DNA from: Robertmurraya kyonggiensis
GTDB taxonomy: Bacteria; Bacillota; Bacilli; Bacillales; Cytobacillaceae
Reading direction: 5' to 3'
Length of the DNA stretch: 64,000 bases
Assembly (NCBI RefSeq): GCF_005116465.1
Contig: NZ_SWBM01000001.1
Coordinates: 1,426,001 to 1,490,000, forward strand
Part shown: positions 45,330 to 54,439 of the stretch, piece by piece
Layout of the letters: every line of letters begins with the position of its first letter
Position numbering within the stretch: the stretch's first letter is position 1
Notes under the pieces: generated by a model
What the model saw: only the letters and a program-made list of their open reading frames with translations
The model's database searches: none
What the model was told of the DNA's origin: nothing
Translations under genes and position numbers: made by a program

Positions 45330-46466
45330 ATGAAGGCAGTAACGTATCAAGGTATTAAAAATGTTGTAGTCAAAGAAGTCCCAGATCCAAAGATTGAAAA
45401 ACCAGATGACATGATTATTAAAGTAACGAGTACAGCTATATGTGGGTCTGATTTACATTTGATTCATGGCATGATTCCTAACCTGCAAGAAAACTATGTT
45501 ATTGGACATGAACCAATGGGAATCGTGGAAGAAGTTGGTCCAGGTGTGACGAAGCTAAAAAAGGGAGATCGTGTCATTATTCCTTTTAATATAGCCTGCG
45601 GTGAATGTTCTTACTGTAAAAACAATTTGGAAAGCCAATGTGATAATTCTAATGATAATGGTGATATGGGTGCCTATTTCGGATATTCTGGTTCGACGGG
45701 TGGCTATCCAGGTGGGCAAGCTGAATATTTAAGAGTGCCGTTTGCCAACTTTACTCATTTCAAAATTCCAGAGACTTGTGAAGAACCAGATGAAAAATTA
45801 GCAGTTATTGCCGATGCGATGACTACTGGTTTTTGGAGTGTTGACAATGCAGGCGTAAAGGATGGAGATACAGTTATTGTTCTTGGCTGTGGTCCGGTTG
45901 GTCTTTTTGCTCAAAAATTCTGTTGGCTAAAAGGAGCAAAGCGAGTCATTGCCGTTGATTATGTCAATTATCGCCTGCAGCACGCCAAGCGCACCAACAA
46001 AGTAGAAATTGTTAACTTTGAGGACCATGAGAATGTAGGAAATTACCTTAAAGAAATTACCAAAGGCGGTGCAGATGTTGTCATTGACGCTGTAGGTATG
46101 GACGGTAAAATGACAGATTTAGAATTCCTCGCGAGCGGAATGAAGCTTCAAGGCGGGGCATTAAGTGCGTTTATCATGGCTTCACAAGCAGTGCGTAAAG
46201 GCGGGACAATTCAAGTTACTGGCGTTTACGGCGGCAGATATAATGGTTTCCCTCTTGGAGATATTATGCAGCGAAATATCAATATCCGCTCCGGTCAAGC
46301 ACCTGTCATCCACTATATGCCATATATGTTTGAATTAGTTTCGACAGGAAAAATTGATCCAGGAGATGTCGTGAGTCATGTACTTCCACTTAGTGAAGCA
46401 AAGCGTGGCTATGAGATTTTTGACACAAAAATGGATGAATGTATAAAAGTCGTGTTGAAACCTTAA
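45330..46466 (+). CDS. adhB: Zinc-dependent alcohol/formaldehyde dehydrogenase
   Basis: The 378-aa medium-chain dehydrogenase has the catalytic zinc ligands C39 and GHE (ICGSDLHLIH, VIGHEPMGIVEEVG), the structural zinc set CGECSYCKNNLESQC, and the cofactor fold VIVLGCGPVGLFAQ followed by an acidic VDY that favours NAD. It groups with glutathione-independent formaldehyde-dehydrogenase-like enzymes such as B. subtilis AdhB. It is set between CotF-like genes on both sides, so it is probably made in sporulating cells. GGAGGC stands before the ATG. Confidence 0.9.
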   Translation: MKAVTYQGIKNVVVKEVPDPKIEKPDDMIIKVTSTAICGSDLHLIHGMIPNLQENYVIGHEPMGIVEEVGPGVTKLKKGDRVIIPFNIACGECSYCKNNLESQCDNSNDNGDMGAYFGYSGSTGGYPGGQAEYLRVPFANFTHFKIPETCEEPDEKLAVIADAMTTGFWSVDNAGVKDGDTVIVLGCGPVGLFAQKFCWLKGAKRVIAVDYVNYRLQHAKRTNKVEIVNFEDHENVGNYLKEITKGGADVVIDAVGMDGKMTDLEFLASGMKLQGGALSAFIMASQAVRKGGTIQVTGVYGGRYNGFPLGDIMQRNINIRSGQAPVIHYMPYMFELVSTGKIDPGDVVSHVLPLSEAKRGYEIFDTKMDECIKVVLKP

Positions 46467-46482
46467 GGAAGGAGGTATCAAA

Positions 46483-46677
46483 ATGAACTACGCCTTACAT
46501 GAAGTTCTTGAGGTCCATGAGATGACTGCATTTAAGACCACATGTTTAACTAAGTCCAAAACGATGAAAGCGTTAGTTACAGATCAGCTATTAAAAGATA
46601 TTATGCAGCAAGACATTGATGTAACTACGAGACAATTACAAGAATATGCTTCTATCCTTTCCAACGCTAAGCAGTAA
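46483..46677 (+). CDS. YraE-like spore coat-related protein
   Basis: The 64-aa protein (LHEVLEVHEMTAFKTTCLTK, LLKDIMQQDIDVTTRQLQEY) is the second copy of the small helical family at 44681. AAGGAGGT stands 6 nt before the ATG, 16 bp after adhB. It is the B. subtilis yraE counterpart by order and sequence style. Confidence 0.8.
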   Translation: MNYALHEVLEVHEMTAFKTTCLTKSKTMKALVTDQLLKDIMQQDIDVTTRQLQEYASILSNAKQ

Positions 46678-46695
46678 ATTAGGAGATGAATGAAC

Positions 46696-46995
46696 ATGAA
46701 TCCAATCATAGAAACTTTAACTGGCATGGACGGACTTTCGGATCAAGTCGTTGCAATGGACCTACTGATTTCAGCTAAAAGTGGAGTTAGAAATTATGCC
46801 ATGGCAGTAACAGAATCAGGAACACCGGAAATTAAAGAAATGCTCACCCGCCATTTAGTGGAAGCTCTTGATATGCATGAACAAATATCCGCATATATGG
46901 TGGAAAAAGGATGGTACCATGCATGGGATACAAACGAACAGATCAGTTTAGATTTAAATAATATCAATACAGCATTGAACTTACCGACGTTATAA
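46696..46995 (+). CDS. YraD-like CotF-family spore coat protein
   Basis: The 99-aa protein (DQVVAMDLLISAKSGVRNYA, MAVTESGTPEIKEMLTRHLV, MHEQISAYMVEKGWYH) is a CotF-family member and paralog of the 122-aa protein at 44943. Of two close ATGs, 46696 has better spacing from AGGAG than 46690. It is the last gene of the operon and is followed by a hairpin. Confidence 0.83.
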   Translation: MNPIIETLTGMDGLSDQVVAMDLLISAKSGVRNYAMAVTESGTPEIKEMLTRHLVEALDMHEQISAYMVEKGWYHAWDTNEQISLDLNNINTALNLPTL

Positions 46996-47003
46996 AAATT
47001 CAC

Positions 47004-47038
47004 AGGAACAGTTTAACACCAACAAATAAACTGTTCCT
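47004..47038 (+). terminator. Hairpin after the coat-protein operon
   Basis: AGGAACAGTTT pairs perfectly with AAACTGTTCCT; the T run (TTTTTTT) begins only about 15 nt later, so termination strength is uncertain. Confidence 0.55.
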
Positions 47039-47095
47039 ATTAAACCATTTTGAGTTTTTTTGGGAAGAAAATTGAGGTAATACAGGGTGTCAAAA

Positions 47096-47545
47096 TCACC
47101 TTTCCTTCTCAGATTTCTCGCGTACTTCCCCTTCCTTGGCCAACATTTCCGAAGTCTCGGTCAGCTCCGGCACTCAAATTCTTGACGCAATTCAATCTGA
47201 CCTTCCCGATGTCCTTACGGATCCGGCATACGCATGGTCCACTCGATGGCGTCTTTCCTCGACTGCACATCAATTAGAATGAACCCAGTAATCAATTCTT
47301 TCGATTCCATAAATGGGTCCTACCAAACCACGGGCTTTTCCCCTGGTTTCAAATACGAAAGACGAATCCCATTTGAACTTGGATGAAGTCCTTTAGTCGC
47401 AACCCTCACGCACGCACGCCTGCCTTAACTAATTCCTCACTGTACTTCATCATGGCTTTAATGAGGTCAGAGCTCAGGAGCTTACCGGCTTCCGAATTCT
47501 TTGAGGCTTTGATATTCACCATAAATAGGCATAAAAATTTCCGTC
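47096..47545 (-). pseudogene. Decayed YCII/DGPF-domain protein gene
   Basis: Minus-strand frames join to a YCII-related protein: VNIKASKNSEAGKLLSSDLI then MMKYSEELVKAGV, next GLHPSSNGIRLSYLKPGEKP, then DPFMESKELITGFILID, then RKDAIEWTMRMPDP, QIELRQEFE and the tail ELTETSEMLAKEGEVREK. There is a frameshift at a short GCGT tandem repeat (near 47405), an in-frame TAG just before DPF, and at least one more shift near the end; the start codon is also lost. The family core DGPF is recognisable. Complete DGPF proteins have about 115-120 residues. Confidence 0.78.
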
Positions 47546-47873
47546 CTTCTTTTTTAGAGACAAATCCCCTTTTATTTCTTCTTCAACTTTTCTGCTTCGT
47601 CCAATAACAAGTTCAACAAAATAGGCGGTTAATCCTTCCAGAAACAACGCAACCGTCTGTGTGAATTATCTGGAAGAACTTGAAGGTTCATTCTTCAGCA
47701 AAACTGCAACAAATTTTTAAATTAATCTAACCATAAAATAGTAAATAAACCCCTTTTAATGCCATTAGCCACAATACTTACGAAAATAGCCTTCAAAAAA
47801 TAAAAATTGTAGACAAGTTCTTGTTAGAGACAAGCATATAGTAGTAGTGGAAACTTTAGGAGGTGCAACAGAA
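47546..47873. other. Intergenic stretch before the cupredoxin gene
   Basis: About 330 bp with no frame having a ribosome site. A minus-strand stretch near 47570-47640 reads PPILLNLLLDEAEKLKKK before a stop and may be the tail of another lost gene upstream of the YCII remnant. The promoter and AGGAGGTGC ribosome site of the cupredoxin gene lie at its right end. Confidence 0.5.
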
Positions 47874-48320
47874 ATGCATTTTATCGTATTAAAAAGGCGG
47901 TCTATTCTATTCATCGGTCTAATTATTGCTACTATTGCTGTTAGCTCTTTTTGGCTGTTTGCTATGGATGGATCAGTCGCAACGATTGGGCAAGAAGAAA
48001 AAATTCGTGAGATCCATCTCGTCACAACTGAATTTAAAACAACAACTGAGGGTGGAAAAGAGATTGAAGCTTATCGCTGGGACCCTGGCACAATCTTTGT
48101 CGGAAAAGATGAAAAAGTACTCTTACACTTATATGGTGTCAATGGACATGAACATCCCTTTATTATTGAAGGAACAGATATTAAAGGGACTGTTACAAAA
48201 GGAAAAGATACAACCGTTGAGCTCCAACTATCCGAAGAAGGAGTTTACAGACTTGTCTGCTTAACTCATTCAGACATGGATAACAGCGGTCCAATGATCG
48301 CTAATATTATTGTTGATTAG
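47874..48320 (+). CDS. Membrane-anchored cupredoxin-domain protein
   Basis: The 148-aa protein has one N-terminal membrane helix (residues 10-30) and a cupredoxin domain outside the cell. The type 1 or CuA-like copper ligands are visible as H92/H94 in GHEHPFII and as C129, H132 and M135/M141 in CLTHSDMDNSGPM. Such proteins carry electrons or store copper. The ATG at 47874 follows AGGAGGTGC. It is a single gene, lying next to pfl with no operon link. Confidence 0.82.
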   Translation: MHFIVLKRRSILFIGLIIATIAVSSFWLFAMDGSVATIGQEEKIREIHLVTTEFKTTTEGGKEIEAYRWDPGTIFVGKDEKVLLHLYGVNGHEHPFIIEGTDIKGTVTKGKDTTVELQLSEEGVYRLVCLTHSDMDNSGPMIANIIVD

Positions 48321-48478
48321 TTAATGCTTTTTTCAAGGTCCAATTCAATTTGAATTGGACTATTATTATGATAGTTAACCTTTTTATAAACAGTTATAGT
48401 ACAGATTTCACCTCTCGTTTTTCGCCTCTTTGAATCAAATCCCTTTCAATTCAACGTTCATAATACGTTCACAAATTA

Positions 48479-48528
48479 TGTGATGTATTTCACATATTAT
48501 CTGTTATACTTTGAATATAGTTAAGTTG
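48479..48528 (+). promoter_or_regulatory. FNR-type site and promoter of pflB
   Basis: TGTGATGTATTTCACA (48479-48494) is a perfect TGTGA-N6-TCACA box. A -10 element TATAGT at 48516-48521 puts the start near 48528, so the box centre is at about -41.5, the class II activator position. This predicts anaerobic induction of pflB by Fnr. The box also resembles a Rex operator. Site and spacing are seen; the protein is inferred. Confidence 0.72.
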
Positions 48529-48572
48529 TATTAACTGTTATACAAACTAATTACTATAATGAGGTGTTCATG

Positions 48573-50798
48573 ATGGAACAATGGAAGGGTTTTACTAAAG
48601 GAGTTTGGCAGAAAGAAATTAATGTCCGCGATTTTATTTTAAGAAACTTCTCTCCATATGAAGGAGCAGATACTTTTTTACAAGGACCTACTGAAGCAAC
48701 CACAAAATTATGGAACCAAGTCATGGAATTAACAAAGCAAGAGCGTGAAAATGGTGGCGTTCTTGACATGGATACAGAAATCGTGTCTACAATCATATCT
48801 CACGGACCAGGTTATCTAAATAAAGACCTTGAAAAAGTCGTTGGTTTCCAAACAGATAAACCATTCAAGCGCTCTCTTCAGCCTTTTGGTGGAGTTAGAA
48901 TGGCAAAACAATCTTTAGCTGAATATGGTTTTGAACTAAATAGAGATGTTGAAAATACTTTTACTGATTACCGTAAAACGCATAACCAAGGTGTTTTCGA
49001 TGCGTATACAGAAGAAATGAGAAAAGCAAGAAGTGTTGGTATCATCACTGGTCTTCCAGATGCATACGGTCGCGGTCGTATTATTGGTGACTATCGTCGA
49101 GTTGCGTTATACGGTGTTGACTTCTTAATGCAAGAAAAACAAAAAGATTTTGCTGCTACTTCTTCTGTTATGACAGAAGATGTGATTCGCCTACGCGAGG
49201 AACTTAGTGAACAATATCGCGCCTTAAAAGAACTTAAGGTAATGGCAGCAAGCTATGGCTTTGATATTTCTAAGCCAGCTACCAACACAATCGAAGCTTT
49301 CCAATGGTTATACTTTGCTTACTTAGCTGCCGTGAAGCAACAAAACGGTGCAGCAATGAGTTTAGGTAGAGTTTCAACTTTCCTTGACATTTACATTGAA
49401 AGAGATTTACAAAATGGCGTATTAACAGAACAGGAAGTACAAGAAATTGTCGACCACTTTGTTATGAAGCTTCGTTTAGTGAAATTCTCTCGTACGTCTG
49501 AATACAATGCACTTTATAGCGGTGACCCAACATGGGTGACAGAATCAATTGGTGGTATGGCAAATGACGGACGCGCTCTTGTTACAAAGAACTCTTTCCG
49601 TTTCTTACACACATTAAGCAACTTAGGACCAGCTCCTGAGCCAAACTTAACCGTGTTATGGTCTACACAGCTTCCTGAGAACTTTAAGAAATTCTGTGCG
49701 AAGGTTTCAATTGAAACGAGTGCCATTCAATATGAAAACGATGAAATTATGAGACCTGAATACGGGGACGACTACGGTATTGCTTGCTGTGTATCTGCTA
49801 TGGAAATCGGAAAGCAAATGCAATTCTTCGGAGCTCGCGCTAACTTAGCGAAAGCCCTACTTTATGCAATCAACGGGAACAAAGATGAAATGAAAAAAGT
49901 TCAAGTTGGACCTGAATACAGCCCGATTACTTCCGAAGTTCTTGACTATGAAGAAGTTATGGCGAAGTTTGATAAAACAATGGAATGGCTAGCTGGCCTT
50001 TACATCAACACTTTAAATATTATCCATTACATGCATGACAAATATAGCTATGAAAGCATTGAAATGGCGCTTCATGATACGAAGATTCTTCGTACGATGG
50101 CAACAGGAATTGCTGGCTTAAGCGTTGTAGCCGATTCATTAAGTGCAATTAAATATGCTAAGGTAAAACCAATTCGCGACGAAAATGGCATTGCCGTAGA
50201 TTTTGAAATCGAAGGCGACTTCCCTAAATACGGGAACAACGACGATCGCGTAGATAGCATCGCTGTTGAACTAGTAGAGTCATTCATGAAAAAATTACGC
50301 AAACATGCAACATATCGTGACTCTGTTCATACAATGTCCATCTTAACAATTACATCAAATGTTGTGTACGGTAAGAAAACAGGAAATACACCAGATGGCC
50401 GCCGTGCCGGAGAACCATTTGCACCAGGTGCGAACCCAATGCATGGCCGTGATACTAAGGGTACACTCGCTTCCCTTTCATCTGTTGCAAAATTACCATA
50501 CAGCTCTGCAATGGACGGAATTTCTAATACCTTCTCTATCGTGCCAAAAGCTTTAGGAAGAGAAGAAGAAAACCGTGTTCAAAACTTAGTAAGTATTTTA
50601 GACGGATATGCTGTGAAGCAAGGTCACCACTTGAATGTGAACGTCTTTAATCGCGAAACATTGCTTGACGCGATGGAGCATCCAGAAGAGTATCCGCAAT
50701 TAACAATTCGTGTTTCTGGTTACGCAGTAAACTTTATTAAACTAACAAGAGAACAGCAACTAGACGTTATTAACAGAACCTTCCACGGTTCACTATAA
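48573..50798 (+). CDS. pflB: Formate acetyltransferase (pyruvate formate-lyase)
   Basis: The 741-aa enzyme has adjacent active-site cysteines C405-C406 in [12 protein letters not shown] and the glycyl radical site G716 in RVSGYAVNF. It converts pyruvate and CoA to acetyl-CoA and formate in fermenting cells. Length is typical (740-760 aa). GAGGTG stands 6 nt before the ATG at 48573. The activating enzyme pflA follows 140 bp later. The FNR-type box upstream points to control by oxygen. Confidence 0.95.
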   Translation: MEQWKGFTKGVWQKEINVRDFILRNFSPYEGADTFLQGPTEATTKLWNQVMELTKQERENGGVLDMDTEIVSTIISHGPGYLNKDLEKVVGFQTDKPFKRSLQPFGGVRMAKQSLAEYGFELNRDVENTFTDYRKTHNQGVFDAYTEEMRKARSVGIITGLPDAYGRGRIIGDYRRVALYGVDFLMQEKQKDFAATSSVMTEDVIRLREELSEQYRALKELKVMAASYGFDISKPATNTIEAFQWLYFAYLAAVKQQNGAAMSLGRVSTFLDIYIERDLQNGVLTEQEVQEIVDHFVMKLRLVKFSRTSEYNALYSGDPTWVTESIGGMANDGRALVTKNSFRFLHTLSNLGPAPEPNLTVLWSTQLPENFKKFCAKVSIETSAIQYENDEIMRPEYGDDYGIACCVSAMEIGKQMQFFGARANLAKALLYAINGNKDEMKKVQVGPEYSPITSEVLDYEEVMAKFDKTMEWLAGLYINTLNIIHYMHDKYSYESIEMALHDTKILRTMATGIAGLSVVADSLSAIKYAKVKPIRDENGIAVDFEIEGDFPKYGNNDDRVDSIAVELVESFMKKLRKHATYRDSVHTMSILTITSNVVYGKKTGNTPDGRRAGEPFAPGANPMHGRDTKGTLASLSSVAKLPYSSAMDGISNTFSIVPKALGREEENRVQNLVSILDGYAVKQGHHLNVNVFNRETLLDAMEHPEEYPQLTIRVSGYAVNFIKLTREQQLDVINRTFHGSL

Positions 50799-50801
50799 TA
50801 A

Positions 50802-50845
50802 GAAAAGCGCAAGGCGCCTGGAGTTGGACAATTCTCAAAGTCGAA
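50802..50845. repeat. Shortened copy of the folded intergenic repeat
   Basis: AAGAAAAGCGCAAGGCGCC, then TGGAGTTGGACAATTCTCAA and AGTC, matches both ends of the element at 41961-42117 with the central 115 bp absent. As there, it begins within a few bases of a stop codon (pflB, 50798). Confidence 0.65.
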
Positions 50846-50873
50846 TTTAATACTTTCCTATCTTTTATTAAAA

Positions 50874-50906
50874 TGAGAGGGTCAAAATCCTATTTTGTAC
50901 CCTCTC
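50874..50906 (+). terminator. Hairpin between pflB and pflA
   Basis: GAGAGGGTCAAAAT pairs with ATTTTGTACCCTCTC (one bulged base). No T run follows, so it may act as an mRNA-stabilising or partial termination element that lowers pflA relative to pflB. Confidence 0.5.
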
Positions 50907-50938
50907 CCACCCCCTTATTATGAAAGGAGATAATCAAC

Positions 50939-51688
50939 ATGAACGGAAACATTCATTCAATCGAAACATTTGGAACAGTAGATGGCCCTGGTATTCGCTA
51001 TTGTTTATTTACACAAGGGTGCCTGCTTCGCTGTCAGTTTTGCCATAACGCAGATACTTGGGAAATTGGGATTGGCAAACAAATGTCTGTTTCCGATATC
51101 ATTGATGATTTAAAATCCTATCTTCCTTTCATTGAGGCGTCTGGTGGAGGAATTACTGTATCTGGTGGAGAGCCATTATTACAACTCCCTTTTCTAATTG
51201 AACTGTTTAAAGAGTGTAAAAAGCTTGGCATTCATACAACAATCGACTCATCTGGTGGATGCTTTTCACACGCTGAACAGTTTCAGAAAAATTTAGAAGA
51301 GCTCTTGAACTATACTGATTTAATTTTGCTCGATTTAAAGCATATCGATCGTAAAAAACATAAAAAGCTAACTGGTATGGCAAACGACCATATACTAGAA
51401 TTCGCTCGTTATTTATCTGATAACAATGTTCCTATCTGGGTCCGTCACGTTTTAGTACCTACTGTTACTGATGATGAAGAGGATTTGAGAAATTTAGGAG
51501 CCTTTATCGGCACATTGAGTAACGTACAAAAAGTAGAGGTTCTCCCCTACCATCAGCTTGGTGTTTATAAATGGGAAGCCTTAGGGATGGAATATCCACT
51601 AAAGGATATCCAACCACCAAGTGAAGAAAAAACTGCTTTTGCCCAACAATTGCTTACAGAAAAACTTATCAAAAAATCCAGCTGCTAA
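50939..51688 (+). CDS. pflA: Pyruvate formate-lyase activating enzyme (radical SAM)
   Basis: The 249-aa radical SAM protein has the cluster motif C28-x3-C32-x2-C35 in GCLLRCQFCHNADTW, plus GGGITVSGGEPLLQ and DLILLDLKHID. It installs the glycyl radical on PflB using S-adenosylmethionine and a 4Fe-4S cluster. AAAGGAG stands 8 nt before the ATG. It follows pflB, separated by a repeat copy and a hairpin. Confidence 0.94.
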   Translation: MNGNIHSIETFGTVDGPGIRYCLFTQGCLLRCQFCHNADTWEIGIGKQMSVSDIIDDLKSYLPFIEASGGGITVSGGEPLLQLPFLIELFKECKKLGIHTTIDSSGGCFSHAEQFQKNLEELLNYTDLILLDLKHIDRKKHKKLTGMANDHILEFARYLSDNNVPIWVRHVLVPTVTDDEEDLRNLGAFIGTLSNVQKVEVLPYHQLGVYKWEALGMEYPLKDIQPPSEEKTAFAQQLLTEKLIKKSSC

Positions 51689-51710
51689 TAGAATGCAGTT
51701 GGATTTTTTT
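51671..51710 (+). terminator. pflA terminator
   Basis: AAAAAATCCAGCTGC (51671-51685) pairs with GCAGTTGGATTTTTTT with one G-T pair. It overlaps the last codons of pflA. Confidence 0.82.
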
Positions 51711-51742
51711 GTTATATAATGGTAATACAGGAGGTGTTCAAT

Positions 51743-52807
51743 TTGGTTTTAAATATTAAGAAAAATCGTGTTTCTATATACCTATTTCTCATAACCCTAA
51801 TCATATTAACAAATTATCTATTGTACAATCTTGAGTCCATGCAACCACTTTCCACCTCTGCTGTATTAGGTTCTATCTTTGATTTCTTAATTGTCCTCCC
51901 TATTATCACTTACTTCCTTATCATTCGGAAGAAATACTCATTGAAATACATGGGGTTAGTTTTTTTAGCTGGATATGGCTTAGCATACTTAATCATCCCT
52001 AATCACCACTTAGAATCATACTCATTCCTCCCTTACATCATTGCAGTTTCAGAAGGTGCATTAGCTCTATTAGAGCTTTATCTTATCTATACAGTTGTGA
52101 AAATACTCCCGAAACTTCTCAAAAATTTTAAAAACATTGACCAGAAGAATAGCTATTTTCTATTAAACTTAAGAAAATGCCTAGAAGAGTATTTTCCAAA
52201 TAAGCGAATGGTCTATGTTTTACTTTCTGATGTATCGATGTTTTATTACTCCTTATTTTCTTGGAAAAGGAAAATAAGAATTTCATCTGGACAAACTTTT
52301 ACTTATCATAAGAAGACCAGTGTATTAGCTGTTTACATCATGATTATTCACGCAACAGTCCTTGAAAGTGTTGGTTTACATTATCTCCTACATGAATGGA
52401 ACGGAATCATCGCATTTATTCTCTTATTATTTAACATCTATGCAGTTCTTTTTAGTTTTGCAGAAATTCAGGCTATACGATTAACACCCTTTTTGCTTAC
52501 TGAAAAAATGCTCTATTTACAAGTGGGAATCACTTCTAGTATGGAAATAACATTGAATCAGATCAAAGAATTCAAACATTACGATGGTCCAGAAAAACTT
52601 TCTCGTACAGATCAAAAAAATACCCATGACGCAAGGGTCATTGATTTTATTCAAGAAAAACCGATGTTTGAAATCATTCTAAAGGATAAAGAAAAAGTGC
52701 ATTTAATCTTTGGGATAACGCGAGAAGTTGATAGAATCATTTTTAACGTGGACGATTCTCAAACATTTTACCGTGCTTTGCAGAATAAATTGGAACTTAA
52801 TACGTAG
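51743..52807 (+). CDS. Membrane protein of unknown function
   Basis: The 354-aa protein has about eight membrane segments: four in the first 130 residues, a loop with a basic patch (FSWKRKIRISSGQTFTY), three or four more to residue 250, then a soluble PH-like C-terminal domain (MLYLQVGITSSMEITLNQI, VHLIFGITREVDRIIFNV). The start is a TTG at 51743 with GGAGGTG 6 nt upstream. Proteins of this type in Bacillus often carry a carotene monooxygenase label without support; I do not recognise a function. It is 11 bp upstream of a broken lipoprotein gene. Confidence 0.7.
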   Translation: MVLNIKKNRVSIYLFLITLIILTNYLLYNLESMQPLSTSAVLGSIFDFLIVLPIITYFLIIRKKYSLKYMGLVFLAGYGLAYLIIPNHHLESYSFLPYIIAVSEGALALLELYLIYTVVKILPKLLKNFKNIDQKNSYFLLNLRKCLEEYFPNKRMVYVLLSDVSMFYYSLFSWKRKIRISSGQTFTYHKKTSVLAVYIMIIHATVLESVGLHYLLHEWNGIIAFILLLFNIYAVLFSFAEIQAIRLTPFLLTEKMLYLQVGITSSMEITLNQIKEFKHYDGPEKLSRTDQKNTHDARVIDFIQEKPMFEIILKDKEKVHLIFGITREVDRIIFNVDDSQTFYRALQNKLELNT

Positions 52808-52818
52808 GAGTTAGTTTT

Positions 52819-53240
52819 TTGCTAAAAATCAAGTATTTCTTTCTATTTATCTGCATTTTTTCCGGCTTACTTCTAATGGGCTGTAAAAGCATTTTAATCA
52901 ACTTACTAGAGTTGACATTGAAATCGTTAAAACAGACGGAAGCTATGAGGATTCTATTATGATTACTGATGAAAAAACGATAGATGCTTTAAGAAAAATA
53001 TTTAAACAAATTGAGCGGGAACCAAATGTGGAACCTAAGATGGCCAGAAAAGAGGATGTTAAGGCAACTCTTTTTTTTGAGTTGGATGAGAATATGCCTG
53101 AAAGATTATTCAAATACCAAATCTGGTTTATTCAAAGTAATCAAACCGCGATAATAATTAGCAACAACACGAAAGAAAGTTATGGACTTTTAGATAAAGA
53201 AAATGCCCAAACATTGGAAAATATTTCACCTAACAAATAA
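52819..53240 (+). pseudogene. Small lipoprotein gene with a one-base frameshift after the lipobox
   Basis: A TTG with AGGAG 8 nt upstream starts a lipoprotein signal ending in the lipobox LLLMGC. The next codons hold AAAA (52885-52888); with one more A the frame continues as CKKHFNQLTRVDIEIVKTDG, then MITDEKTIDALRKIFKQIER, to the stop at 53240 (about 140 aa). As read, the first frame stops after 47 codons. The C-terminal part looks well kept, so this is a recent lesion, a phase-variable tract or a sequencing error. The family is not recognised. Confidence 0.75.
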
Positions 53241-53282
53241 GCCCTGTTAATGGTAGACGTTGAATTTCTTACATTGAAAAAT

Positions 53283-53466
53283 AGGCGGAAAATACCGGTT
53301 AAATCAAGTAATTCACCTATTTCTCTATAATTAAGCGGAATTTTTCCGGCTTAGCTATACATTTTTCATGATTTTAAGGTTTTTTAGGTCATTTAGCGGA
53401 AAATCTCCGCCTATTTCACCTAAAAACCATTATTTTATTTAAATAAACGGAATTTCTCCGGTTAAG
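53283..53466. repeat. Array of four palindromes in a 350-bp intergenic region
   Basis: Four related dyads of the type GCGGAAAATCTCCGC, with cores starting at 53286, 53336, 53397 and 53448, are spaced 50, 61 and 51 bp apart. The first pair with its spacer resembles the second pair (both contain TTCACCTA after the first dyad), so the array is a tandem duplication of a unit of about 111 bp. It lies between the broken lipoprotein gene and the nadE terminator; no gene is seen in it. Confidence 0.78.
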
Positions 53467-53515
53467 TGGGTACACCAAAAAACAAAAAAACAAAAATGAA
53501 CAATAACTGAGCTGA

Positions 53516-53551
53516 CAAATAAAAGAGCAGGAATTCCAGCTCTTTTATTTG
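53516..53551 (-). terminator. Terminator of the NAD salvage operon
   Basis: CAAATAAAAGAGC (53516-53528) pairs perfectly with GCTCTTTTATTTG (53539-53551), 43 bp after the nadE stop. Confidence 0.83.
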
Positions 53552-53593
53552 TTGACTTTAAATTCTCTAAAGTTCACACAAGGGAAATTAAAA

Positions 53594-54415
53594 CTATTTC
53601 CACCATTCATCAAACATCGTTGCTGGTAGTTGTCTCTTATGCATGGTTACTAAATAGCGTTTTTCGATTTTATCTGCCACATCAGCAGGTACTTCCTTAC
53701 CCTCTAAATAATCATCAAGCTGATCGTATGTAATGCCCAGCTCTGTTTCATCAGCTTGTCCAGGAGTATGATCGAGCAGGTCAGCCGTTGGAACCTTCAA
53801 ATAGATGGCTTTCTCTGCATTTAACTCTTGTAATAACGCTTTTCCTTGACGCTTAGACAATCCTGTTAGTGGCAGAATATCTGCTCCCCCATCGCCATAC
53901 TTTGTGAAAAAACCAGTCACAGCCTCAGCTGCATGATCCGTCCCAATGACAAGTAAATTTTCCTGACCGCCAATAGCATATTGAGCAATCATTCTCATCC
54001 GAGCTTTCACATTTCCTTTGTGATAGTCTCTTAGTGCCTCTCCCGGGATGCTTTGGTCATACTCTGTCTTTACCGCATCAACCGCTTCTTTTACATTAAA
54101 CGTATATGACTTATCCGGTTTGATAAAACGTAACGCTCTTTGTGCGTCCTCTTCATCCTTTTGAACGCCATAAGGAAGTCGAACTGCTACAAAGGTAGCC
54201 TCGTAATCTTCTGCACGAAGCTCTTCTACCGCAAGCTGAGCTAATCTTCCTGCTAATGAAGAATCTTGACCACCACTAATTCCGAGAACATACCCATTTG
54301 CTTTTGTTTTCTTTAGATATGACTTTAAGAAGTCAACCCGCTTTCTTATCTCTTCTTTTGGATTAATATCTGGATTCACAGATAAATCCTTCATAATTTG
54401 CTGCTGTAAATTCAT
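53594..54415 (-). CDS. nadE: NH3-dependent NAD synthetase
   Basis: The 273-aa protein has the PP-loop SGGQDS at residues 47-52, the segment [20 protein letters not shown], and the loop [15 protein letters not shown]. It adenylates nicotinate adenine dinucleotide and amidates it with ammonia. Length matches B. subtilis NadE (272 aa). GAAGGAGG precedes the ATG. It is the last gene of the salvage operon after pncB. Confidence 0.94.
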   Translation of the reverse strand: MNLQQQIMKDLSVNPDINPKEEIRKRVDFLKSYLKKTKANGYVLGISGGQDSSLAGRLAQLAVEELRAEDYEATFVAVRLPYGVQKDEEDAQRALRFIKPDKSYTFNVKEAVDAVKTEYDQSIPGEALRDYHKGNVKARMRMIAQYAIGGQENLLVIGTDHAAEAVTGFFTKYGDGGADILPLTGLSKRQGKALLQELNAEKAIYLKVPTADLLDHTPGQADETELGITYDQLDDYLEGKEVPADVADKIEKRYLVTMHKRQLPATMFDEWWK

Positions 54416-54439
54416 AACGAGACGCCCTCCTTCATTTAT

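Noticed and set aside
47050-47607. Plus-strand frames of 74-75 codons in the region 47.0-47.6 kb
   Set aside because: They are antisense to the decayed YCII/DGPF gene, whose amino-acid pattern on the minus strand explains the sequence.
52819-52962. Separate 47-codon lipoprotein gene ending at the early stop
   Set aside because: One added A restores a continuous longer protein, so a frameshift is the better explanation.
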